DNA from: Longimicrobiales bacterium
GTDB lineage: Bacteria; Gemmatimonadota; Gemmatimonadetes; Longimicrobiales; Gaopeijiaceae
Direction of reading: 5' to 3'
Length of the DNA: 64,000 bases
NCBI GenBank assembly: GCA_951813395.1
Contig: OX638356.1
Span: forward strand, 3,732,501-3,796,500
Of the stretch, positions 16,803-24,601 are shown in pieces (position 1 is the first letter of the stretch; every line of letters starts with the position of its first letter). The notes below the pieces were generated by a model. It was not told the DNA's origin, searched no databases, and saw nothing but the letters and a program-made list of their open reading frames with translations. Position numbers and translations under genes: made by a program.

Positions 16803-18371
16803 TCACTTCACGAGCACCTGCCCGGCCAGGGCCCCGGTGAACCCCGAGTTGAGGATCGCGGCCTCGCCCCCCACGAACAGGTGGACGACCCCGGATGACA
16901 ACTGGTGCGGCTCGGTGAACGTCGCGTTGTCCTTGAAGTAGTCGGAGAACACCACGAGGTCCGCGACCATGCCCTCCTCGATCCGGCCGCGGTCCGCCAT
17001 CCCCATCACTTCGGCTGGCAGCGCCGTCATGCTCCGCACGGCTGTCTCCAGGGACACCACCTCGTCCTCGAAGACGAACTTCCCGATCTTGCGGGCGAAT
17101 GCCCCATAGGACCGTGGATGCGGCACGCCCACGCCGAACAGGGGAAGTCCGCCGTCCGAAGACGTCATCGTCCATTCCCGGGTCATCAGGGTCAGCAGGT
17201 CCTCCTCGCTCATGTTGAACGAGACGATGGACGGGCCGCCCTGGAGAATGAGTTCGAGTGCGAGGTCGATGGGATCCGCACCCCGTTCCGTCGCAAGATC
17301 GGAGAGCAGGCGTCCTTCGATCGAGGGGTCTTCCGTGAAGCGGCGGAACTGGATCCGGTCCGCGCCGCCCCTGCGAGAGAGGTTCTCGACCATGGCCTCG
17401 CGGATTTGTGCGCCCGTCCCGGGATCCGCGACGCGTTCCGCAAACGCCTCGCTGCCCCCGGCCTGGGACCAGCGCGGGAGCAGCGCCGCCGACAGCCCCG
17501 TCGCTGAGGCCAGATAGGGGTACTGGTCGGCATACACGGCCAACCCCTCGGCCCGCGCGGCCTCGATGCGCTCCACCATCGCCACCGCAGAACCCCAAAC
17601 GGGCGGGCCGAGCGCCTTGATGTGGGTCACGACCCCGGTAATCCCGGCCTGGCGGCTCACGTCGATCACTTCCTCGACCGCGGCCAGCACACCGATCGTG
17701 TAGTTCGATTCATCCCTGATATGGCTCGTGTAGATGCCGTTGAACTCCGCCGCCACACGGGCCAGCTCGATCAGTTCGGAGTTCTCGGAATAGCTGCCGG
17801 GCGTGTAGAACGTGCCCGATGAGAGGCCCCACGCGCCGGCCTCCATCCCGGCCCGGACAAGGGCGCGCATCTCGTCCAGTTCGTCCTCCGTCGGAGCGCG
17901 GTCGTCGCTGGACAGGACCCGCCCGCGCACCGACCCATGACCGACCAGCTGGACGACATTGACCCCGAGACCGTGCTCCTCGAGCCCGGCGCGCTGCTCG
18001 ACGAGGTCGACGGGACCGCCGCCATCCGGGTTCACCACGACCGTGGTCAGGCCCTGGGCGAGGAGCGGCTCGCCGTGACTGAGTTCCCCGGTGGCCAGGC
18101 CGGGTCCCGCGTGAGAGTGCGCATCGATGAATCCCGGCGCTACGTAAAGGCCGCTCACGTCGAGGATGGTCTCTGCGGCAGCGTCGCTCAGGTCGCCCAC
18201 ACGCGCGACGAGACCGTTGCGGATGCCCACATCCGCCACGACCTGGGGAGATCCGGTACCGTCCACGACACGGCCGCCCTGGAGGACGACGTCGTAGGGG
18301 GCGGGAGAGCACGCCGCAAGGATGAGCATGACAAGGGCGGCGGGGGCTGTCATTCCGGCCTGCAGATTCAC
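16803..18371 (-). CDS. N-acyl-D-amino-acid deacylase family amidohydrolase, lipoprotein
   Basis: A metal-dependent amidohydrolase of 522 residues. The opening GTG at 18371 follows GGAGGAA and gives a lipoprotein signal, LVMLILAACS, so the enzyme is probably membrane-anchored outside the cytoplasm. Motifs are YDVVLQGGRVVDGTG, GFIDAHSHAG (the HxH metal pair), HGSVRGRV, IYTSHIRDES and VVTHIKALG. These are the D-aminoacylase/dihydroorotase-like pattern. It removes acyl groups from N-acyl-D-amino acids or related small amides; the exact substrate is unknown. It converges on the P1 peptidase gene with 34 bases between stops. Confidence 0.9.
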   Translation of the reverse strand: MNLQAGMTAPAALVMLILAACSPAPYDVVLQGGRVVDGTGSPQVVADVGIRNGLVARVGDLSDAAAETILDVSGLYVAPGFIDAHSHAGPGLATGELSHGEPLLAQGLTTVVVNPDGGGPVDLVEQRAGLEEHGLGVNVVQLVGHGSVRGRVLSSDDRAPTEDELDEMRALVRAGMEAGAWGLSSGTFYTPGSYSENSELIELARVAAEFNGIYTSHIRDESNYTIGVLAAVEEVIDVSRQAGITGVVTHIKALGPPVWGSAVAMVERIEAARAEGLAVYADQYPYLASATGLSAALLPRWSQAGGSEAFAERVADPGTGAQIREAMVENLSRRGGADRIQFRRFTEDPSIEGRLLSDLATERGADPIDLALELILQGGPSIVSFNMSEEDLLTLMTREWTMTSSDGGLPLFGVGVPHPRSYGAFARKIGKFVFEDEVVSLETAVRSMTALPAEVMGMADRGRIEEGMVADLVVFSDYFKDNATFTEPHQLSSGVVHLFVGGEAAILNSGFTGALAGQVLVK

Positions 18372-18541
18372 GGCATTCCTCCGTTTGGATGCGGACTGGC
18401 GGCTTCCGCGGTGTTGCGCGTGCAAGTTGGAAAGCCATCGGATGTTAGTGGCCCTCCCGGGTGAGACGCCAACCGGGGCGAACGACACGGTTAGATTGTG
18501 CCAAGCGTCACGATGCCGTCCATGTTAGCGGGAACAGCCTC

Positions 18542-19198
18542 ATGAGAAGCCGCTGGATCGCCTTGCCGTTGGCCGCACTCCCCATGCTCGCGGGTCCCAG
18601 CGCCGCCGCACAGGTCACTCTCGGAATCGGAGTGGGCGCCAGCTCATCGGAGTTGATCGTAACCGGCCTGGCAATCGACTCGCAGGAGCCCCGCAGGGGA
18701 ACGGCGCTGTCGGTGTCGGTGGGCGTTCCTGTCTCCGGGCATTTGGGCATCGACTTCGGCGCCGGCTACATTCGGCGCGGCTCCACGTCGACCCTGCTTC
18801 AACTGGGCGACGTGGACTACAGGATCCAGTATCTCCAGTTCTCGGCGCTGGGCAGGGCGAGTGCGCCCGTGATTGGCCAGCGTCTGTCCGTGCACCTCCT
18901 CGCGGGTCCCGCCCTGCGACTGGAGACATCCTGCGAGCGGGAAGCGAGGCTCGTCCTGCATCCGATCACGTTCCTGGTGGAGTGCGACGATCCCGAAGCG
19001 GACTCTCGAACCTCGGCTGTCGACTATGCAATCCTTGGAGGCGCCGGTGCCCACCTTGCCGCCGGATCCCGGCTGGGACTCCGACTGGATTTCATCTACT
19101 CACGTGGAATCCGGTCCTTCTTCGAGAGCGAAATGGAGACCACCGCCAGGAACCGCGCCCTCACACTCCGGGCCGGGCTGGACCTTCGAATCGGCTAG
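18542..19198 (+). CDS. Exported beta-barrel-like protein, probably outer membrane
   Basis: A 218-residue protein with a clear signal peptide (residues 1-22, ending AAAQ). Alternating hydrophobic/polar strands follow, such as GHLGIDFGAGYIRRG and LGLRLDFIYSRGIR. The closing strand LTLRAGLDLRIG is consistent with a small outer-membrane barrel (porin/OmpA-like 'outer membrane beta-barrel' class). Two cysteines (SCERE and VECDD) may form a loop disulfide. Its stop overlaps the stop of the convergent ggt by three bases. The ATG at 18542 is the only start preceding a good signal peptide. Function unknown. Confidence 0.78.
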   Translation: MRSRWIALPLAALPMLAGPSAAAQVTLGIGVGASSSELIVTGLAIDSQEPRRGTALSVSVGVPVSGHLGIDFGAGYIRRGSTSTLLQLGDVDYRIQYLQFSALGRASAPVIGQRLSVHLLAGPALRLETSCEREARLVLHPITFLVECDDPEADSRTSAVDYAILGGAGAHLAAGSRLGLRLDFIYSRGIRSFFESEMETTARNRALTLRAGLDLRIG

Positions 19199-20901
19199 CT
19201 GGCACCCGGCACGATCGCCGCACCCTCCCAGTCGGGATCCGCCACCCCCACCTTCTCGCCCGTATCGCCGTTTACCCAGATGCCGTGGATCCGCCCGAAG
19301 GCTCCCGCCCGCTCGACCTCCTGGACCTCCATGCCCCACGACTCGACCTCGGCAACCACCTCGGGCGACCATCCGATCCCGGGTGACGTCTCCATGGCGA
19401 TGCCCCCGTCGATCGGATGCACCCGGGCCGCGGCCAGCGCATCGGGGAGGCTCATGCCCTGGTCGACGACGCGCAGCACGGCCTGCACCACCGCCGAGAT
19501 GATCCTCGCGCCGCCCGCCGCGCCGAGGACCAGCACGGGCTCGCCGTCCCTCACGACCATCAACGGAGAGATACTGGAGCGCGCCCGCTCGCCGGGCTCC
19601 ATGTAGCCCAGATAGCCGCCCAGCGTGGCCGCGTAGAGGAAACCCAGCCCAGGCGTCGCCACCTTGGAACCGAGATTCGGACCGATGGTTTGGGTCAGCG
19701 AAACGTACATGCCGGCGCCATCGGCCGCAGACAGGTGGGTCGTGTGCCCGTGCGTCGGCCCCCAGCCCGCGTCGTCCCAATCCGCCGCGGCCACGCGCAC
19801 AGCGGCGTCGGACGGGTATCCCGCAGCTGCAGCCGCCCGGCGTACCGCGCCCGGGACCGCCAGTTCGGCCGCCATGTCCGCTGCCCAGCTCTTGGCCGTC
19901 ATGAAGGCCAGGTCGCCGGCCCCGCTTCGGCGCGCTGCAGCGCGCTCCGAGAACGCCTGGGCCACGGCCGCGCCCACGAGACCGGCCCAGCTGTCGTGAT
20001 CGAGGGCTCCCATGTCAAAATTCTCGAGGATTTGCAGGATTCCGATCGTAACCGAGCCGGAAGCCGGGATGTCCGTGCCCACCAGGTCATGGCCGCGGTA
20101 GCTCCCACGCACTACGCTGGCGTCGACCGCCTGGTAGTCCGCCAGGGACCGGGAGGTCACGGCGCCTCCGTGCAGCTCCATGTCCGCCACGATTCGCTCC
20201 GCGATCGAACCCCGGTAGAACGCATCGGCGCCGCCCTGGGCAATGACGCGCAGGGTCGCAGCGAGGTCCGGCTGGACGAAGAGGTCCCCGGCGGCGCGGG
20301 CCTCACCGCTCGGCGTCAGGAAATGGGCGCGCGATCCCTCGAATTCCGCGAGCTGGCCGGCGCCCGCATCATGACGCGCCGCTTCGCCCGGAAGGAGCCG
20401 GAACCCCTCCTCGGCCAGGGCGATCGCGGGCGCCATCACCTCTTCCAGCGGCAGCGTGCCATGCTCGCGCAGGAGCTTCGTAAGCCCGGCCACGGCGCCC
20501 GGTACTCCCACGGTGGGGTACCCGTAGGACGCCTGCGGCGCGGTCTCCGGATCGTACGTCGAAGGGGCCTGGGTGGTCGCGTCGATCCCTGCGAAAGTCC
20601 CGTCCGGCATCCGCAACAGGATCTGGGTTCGGCCCCCGACGCTGTTCATCGAGGGCTCGACGACCGATACGGCAAAAGCCGCAGCCACCGCCGCGTCCGC
20701 GGCATTCCCTCCAGCCCGGAGCATCTTCGCCCCGGCCTCCGCCGCCAGCGGCTGTGCCGCAACCACAACGCCATCCGCCGAGGACGCCACCTGCGGCGCC
20801 AGGGCGTCCTCTCCATCCGGGCCGCTGTCCGCAGGCGTGCAGTTCCACACCGCCAGCACGATGGCCGCGCCGACAGCGCGCCAGTGTTTCCGGTCATGCA
20901 T
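19195..20901 (-). CDS. ggt: Gamma-glutamyltransferase, lipoprotein-type
   Basis: An Ntn hydrolase that cleaves the gamma-glutamyl bond of glutathione and related compounds after self-processing. The nucleophile is Thr387 in HGHTTHLSAADG (canonical TTHxSVxD). GGNAADAAVA near residue 64 and PLMVVRDGEPVLVLGAAGG are the other family blocks. The N-terminus LAVWNC (Cys21) suggests a lipobox, so the enzyme is probably anchored outside the inner membrane. I prefer the ATG at 20901: GGGAG lies eight bases upstream and the codon overlaps the previous stop as TGATG. An ATG at 20916 is the alternative. Third gene of a coupled operon with DUF3179 and a barrel-like protein. Confidence 0.93.
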   Translation of the reverse strand: MHDRKHWRAVGAAIVLAVWNCTPADSGPDGEDALAPQVASSADGVVVAAQPLAAEAGAKMLRAGGNAADAAVAAAFAVSVVEPSMNSVGGRTQILLRMPDGTFAGIDATTQAPSTYDPETAPQASYGYPTVGVPGAVAGLTKLLREHGTLPLEEVMAPAIALAEEGFRLLPGEAARHDAGAGQLAEFEGSRAHFLTPSGEARAAGDLFVQPDLAATLRVIAQGGADAFYRGSIAERIVADMELHGGAVTSRSLADYQAVDASVVRGSYRGHDLVGTDIPASGSVTIGILQILENFDMGALDHDSWAGLVGAAVAQAFSERAAARRSGAGDLAFMTAKSWAADMAAELAVPGAVRRAAAAAGYPSDAAVRVAAADWDDAGWGPTHGHTTHLSAADGAGMYVSLTQTIGPNLGSKVATPGLGFLYAATLGGYLGYMEPGERARSSISPLMVVRDGEPVLVLGAAGGARIISAVVQAVLRVVDQGMSLPDALAAARVHPIDGGIAMETSPGIGWSPEVVAEVESWGMEVQEVERAGAFGRIHGIWVNGDTGEKVGVADPDWEGAAIVPGAS

Positions 20902-21752
20902 CAGAAGGGCTCCCATCTGCTGAAGTACTGTGCCATCAAGGCCGTGCCCGCAGGCAGGCTGCGCCCCAGGAGCGCAAAGCGCGCTCCCAGTTCGAACGCT
21001 CCGGGACCGACATCATACAGCACGGAGGGCTGGACCTGCACGAGTTCCCGCTGGAAGCCGGGGATAGGGATTCCCTCCGTGACGCCCGCAGCTCCGTCCC
21101 ATCCGTCCACCGCCAGCCTGTATCCGATCCGGCCCACCCGTCCCCCGAGCTGAACGAAGTAGAAGACCTCGTTCCCGAAATCCTTCCTCGATTCGGTGTT
21201 CTCTTCGCGCCAACGATATCCTGCCCAGCCGGACACGTACAGGGAGCGTGGCCAGAACGAGTGACCCAGTTCGGCCATCACCTCCCAGTCTCTTTGCCCG
21301 TCTCCAAGCGGGATGACCTCCGCGTCGACATCGAACTCCCCCAGCGGGATCTTCGTGCCGCCACGGATCGCAAACGGCAGTGAGGAGTTCAACCACGCAA
21401 GCGGTGCGACCCGCAGCCACATGCGGGTGTCCCCGAACCCGGTCGAAACCCGCCGGCCGCCGATGTCGTCGTACCGCAGGCGGCTGAACGAGAACTGGGT
21501 CCAGAGGTCGACGCCGTGAACGAGCCCGACCGCCGTGGTGAGAAACGAGGAGGTCGCAACCGCGTGGCCTTCGCCGAAGAACGAACGAAGCTCGCCGCCC
21601 GTCCCGAAGTGCTCGCGCGTGTCCTGGTGGTAGATGGCCAACGCCAGCCAGCCCTTGCCCGGAGGCTCGACCCACTGAGGCGATGCGCTCCGGGCGCCGG
21701 CCGCGACAAGCGCCAGCGCCAGCAGCGTTGGCGCCACGCGCGCAGCGATCAC
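20901..21752 (-). CDS. Exported beta-barrel-like protein (transporter/MetA-pathway-phenol-like fold)
   Basis: A 283-residue protein with a signal peptide (residues 1-25) and a regular series of amphipathic strands, including GWLALAIYHQDTREHFGTGG, SLYVSGWAGYRWREE and EVFYFVQLGGRVGRIGYRLAV. It ends in the aromatic-terminated MAQYFSRWEPF, as outer-membrane barrels do. It resembles outer-membrane proteins of the phenol-degradation/meta-pathway type, though I cannot name a family with confidence. The GTG at 21752 overlaps the DUF3179 stop (GTGA), and its own stop overlaps the ggt start, so all three are translated in series. Confidence 0.78.
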   Translation of the reverse strand: MIAARVAPTLLALALVAAGARSASPQWVEPPGKGWLALAIYHQDTREHFGTGGELRSFFGEGHAVATSSFLTTAVGLVHGVDLWTQFSFSRLRYDDIGGRRVSTGFGDTRMWLRVAPLAWLNSSLPFAIRGGTKIPLGEFDVDAEVIPLGDGQRDWEVMAELGHSFWPRSLYVSGWAGYRWREENTESRKDFGNEVFYFVQLGGRVGRIGYRLAVDGWDGAAGVTEGIPIPGFQRELVQVQPSVLYDVGPGAFELGARFALLGRSLPAGTALMAQYFSRWEPF

Positions 21753-22849
21753 TCCACTATCAGTTCCGTGCCAGGATGGAACCCGGCCCACGCAAGCCAG
21801 AATGCGACATAGGCCTCGGGTATCCCGGCGAGATGTCCGCCCTCGAGAGGCCCGGATACCGCCTCGCCGGCCACATTCCAGGCCGAGCCCGTCTCGTTGT
21901 CCACTATCGCGTCGTTCTCCATGCGGAAGGTAAGCCGCTGTTCCCCCACTACCGGCCGAACGGCAATGGCCGCGAACCTGTCCGCGTCCCACAACACGGC
22001 CGCCGGCTCTCCCCCATAATGGAATTCGTGGACCCAGGCCGTGCCGCGAGCCTCCATCGCGTGGAACGGAAACGCCATGGGGTCGCTGCCGCCGCTCGCC
22101 GGCAACCCCAGGACCCGTTCCTTGGGTGGACGCCGGTCGTCTTCGCGCGGAATCGGAAATCCGAGGTAGTCGGGGTTGTCGGGGTTCTCGTATGCGTTTC
22201 CGTACGGGTTCACGCTGTATTGGTCGGCGTCGAGCGGGTCCACGCCCACGACCGTGGAGCCCGTGAACAGATCCTGCCAGCCGGCCCACGTCATCTCCAC
22301 CACCGGATGGCGCGTCAGCGCCTGACCCGCCCGCGATCCGCACGCGGCGGCCCCGCGCATCTGCGGCCACAGCGAGTCCTCCGTGTTTCGGTCGTACATG
22401 ATCAGGTTGGCCTGGAACAGCAGCCCGGAAACCCCGAATTCCGCTCCGTCCACCGATGACCGGTCGAAGGCCAGCGCCGACCCCGTCAAGGGGCAGTAGG
22501 TGACGGCGACCTCCTCGGAGCCACGGCTCAGGTTCACGATCTCGTGGCGGTACATGATGTTGTGCGGGATGGCAAGCCACTCGCCGTCCAGCAAGACGCC
22601 GATAACTCGCGAATCGCCGCTCATGTACGTGGTCGCCACCTCGTCCTCGACCGGCACGAACGGCGGGTCGGTGAGCGCCGGAATGCCGTCGCGGCCGACC
22701 CCTCCGTCGGCGAGATAGACCGGATTGAGATCACCGCACGCCAGATCTTCGGGGATGAAGCCAACCCGCACGTCCCCCTCGCAGGCCACTATCGGGATGA
22801 CGAGTGCAACGGCCAGGGCCGTGCCTTGGCCATATTGAAAGCGCGACAT
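21749..22849 (-). CDS. DUF3179 domain-containing lipoprotein
   Basis: A 366-residue protein with a lipoprotein signal (IPIVACEGD). The DUF3179 hallmarks are present: GDSRVIGVLLDGEWLAIPHN, VAVTYCPLTGSALAF with its conserved Cys, LLFQANLIMYDRNTEDSLWPQ, and the closing FWLAWAGFHPGTE. The family is widespread and of unknown function, and often carries the conserved Cys and Asn/Asp residues seen here. The ATG at 22849 has a perfect GGAGG six bases upstream. It leads a three-gene operon with a barrel-like protein and gamma-glutamyltransferase. Only 24 bases separate it from the divergent start at 22874. Confidence 0.92.
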   Translation of the reverse strand: MSRFQYGQGTALAVALVIPIVACEGDVRVGFIPEDLACGDLNPVYLADGGVGRDGIPALTDPPFVPVEDEVATTYMSGDSRVIGVLLDGEWLAIPHNIMYRHEIVNLSRGSEEVAVTYCPLTGSALAFDRSSVDGAEFGVSGLLFQANLIMYDRNTEDSLWPQMRGAAACGSRAGQALTRHPVVEMTWAGWQDLFTGSTVVGVDPLDADQYSVNPYGNAYENPDNPDYLGFPIPREDDRRPPKERVLGLPASGGSDPMAFPFHAMEARGTAWVHEFHYGGEPAAVLWDADRFAAIAVRPVVGEQRLTFRMENDAIVDNETGSAWNVAGEAVSGPLEGGHLAGIPEAYVAFWLAWAGFHPGTELIVE

Positions 22850-22873
22850 CCAAAACCTCCTGGACCGGAGCCC

Positions 22874-24601
22874 ATGCCAACTGGAACGGAAGACGACCTT
22901 CGACGGACCCTGCGCCGCATCGATGGACGCAGCTACCCCGCATACCGGGATCTGAAGGGCAACTGGCGCCTTCCTCTCTACACTCTCGCGGTTCGCCGGG
23001 TCCAAGGCGACCCCTTTGCGGCTCCCAGCAGCCTCGCGGTCATCCTCGATCCCGCCGCGGCGGGGTTCGAGGCCGCCGCCTTTTCCACGCCATCACGGCG
23101 CGTTGGCCTTTCCTGCCTCCTCGCGCGCACCTTTGCGGCGGCGGCCCGGGGCACGCGCGGCAGGCGCGCGGGGAGCGGCAAGAGCGGCGAAATCGGGATG
23201 GCCGATCCGGGACAGGTGGTCCTCGCCAACACGGCCGTCGTCGTCGGCAACAACGGCGCCGTCGAGGCGCGCTTCACGGTCGGCCTCCCCGCAGCGGGTC
23301 GCCGTGTCCTCGGCCGCGCCGCCGAGCGCCTCCTGCTGGATACCCTCCCCGCCCTGATCGAGCGTTCCCTCCCGGCCCGCGCCCACCCACCCGCGGACAT
23401 CGCCCGCCACGTGGAGGCCAACGAGGACGCGGACTTCCTGCGCGGCCAGCTCGATGCACGCGCCCTCGTGGCGTTCCTCGCCGACGGCTCCCTGCTCCCG
23501 CGACGGAGCGGCGTGGACGACCGCCCCCTGGCGGGCGACCGGGCCACGCGCTTCGAGTCCCCGCCCAGCCTCCGCGTCACCCTGGAGCGCGCCAACGGTC
23601 CGCCCGTCGCCGGAATGGGGATACCGCGCGGCGTGACCCTGCTTGTCGGCGGCGGCTACCACGGCAAATCCACCGTACTGGACGCAATCGCGCGGGGCGT
23701 CTACAACCACCGGCCCGGCGACGGGCGCGAGCTTGTCGTCACCGACCCCACCGCGGTGAGGGTCCAGGCCGAGGACGGCCGTTCGGTCTCGGGCGTAGAC
23801 ATCTCACCGTTCATCGGCACGCTGCCGGGTGGTCAGGACACCACGGCCTTCTCCACCCCGAACGCCTCCGGCTCGACCAGCCAGGCCGCCGCAATCGTCG
23901 AGGCGCTGGAAGCCGGCTCACGGCTTCTGCTGATCGACGAGGACACCGCCGCCACCAATTTCATGATTCGGGACCGGCGCATGCAGGCGCTGGTGAAGAG
24001 CGACGACGAACCCATCACCCCGTTCATCGACCGGGTGCGGAGCCTTCACGAGGACACCGGAACCAGCACGGTGCTCGTGATCGGCGGTTCGGGGGACTAC
24101 CTCGACGTGGCCGACCGCGTACTCGCCATGATCCGCTACCGGCCGCACGACGTGTCCCGGGCCGCGCAGGACGTCGCGGCCACCCATCCAACCGGCCGCC
24201 TCGCCTCCAGCCACAGCGTCGTCTGGCCCTCGCGGCACCGTTTCCCGGACCCTCGGTCGATCAGCCCCCGCCGGGGACGCAGGGCGCGGTACATCAAGGT
24301 CCGTGACCGTCGCACGGTGGACTTCGGAAGTGACCGCATCGAGCTTGCCGGAGTCCGTCAGATCGTCTCCCGCTCCCAGACACGGGCGATTGCGCTGGCG
24401 ATCGGTCATGCGCGAAAGTTCATGGGCGAAGGGATGGCCCTGGAGGACATCCTGGAGTCGCTTGGCGAATCGCTGGATCGCCGCGGCCTCGACGTTCTGG
24501 ATTCGGACCGCCGCGGAGACCTGGCCGTTCCACGCATACAGGACATCGCGGCCGCTCTGGGTCGGCTGCGAACCCTCACCCTGATTGGAGCCGGAAAGTG
24601 A
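22874..24601 (+). CDS. ABC-class P-loop ATPase (PF09818-like)
   Basis: A 575-residue soluble protein of the 'predicted ATPase of the ABC class' family. The N-terminal part (LRRTLRRIDGRSYPAYRDLKGNW) is the family's opening domain. Walker A is GGGYHGKST near residue 260, followed by a signature-like SGSTSQAA and a Walker B LLLIDEDTAATNFMIRD around residues 350-365. A third block carries VLVIGGSGDYLDVAD. No membrane segments are visible. The role of this family is not established. The ATG at 22874 has CGGAG upstream. It is coupled to the M16 peptidase gene by a GTGA overlap. Confidence 0.88.
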   Translation: MPTGTEDDLRRTLRRIDGRSYPAYRDLKGNWRLPLYTLAVRRVQGDPFAAPSSLAVILDPAAAGFEAAAFSTPSRRVGLSCLLARTFAAAARGTRGRRAGSGKSGEIGMADPGQVVLANTAVVVGNNGAVEARFTVGLPAAGRRVLGRAAERLLLDTLPALIERSLPARAHPPADIARHVEANEDADFLRGQLDARALVAFLADGSLLPRRSGVDDRPLAGDRATRFESPPSLRVTLERANGPPVAGMGIPRGVTLLVGGGYHGKSTVLDAIARGVYNHRPGDGRELVVTDPTAVRVQAEDGRSVSGVDISPFIGTLPGGQDTTAFSTPNASGSTSQAAAIVEALEAGSRLLLIDEDTAATNFMIRDRRMQALVKSDDEPITPFIDRVRSLHEDTGTSTVLVIGGSGDYLDVADRVLAMIRYRPHDVSRAAQDVAATHPTGRLASSHSVVWPSRHRFPDPRSISPRRGRRARYIKVRDRRTVDFGSDRIELAGVRQIVSRSQTRAIALAIGHARKFMGEGMALEDILESLGESLDRRGLDVLDSDRRGDLAVPRIQDIAAALGRLRTLTLIGAGK

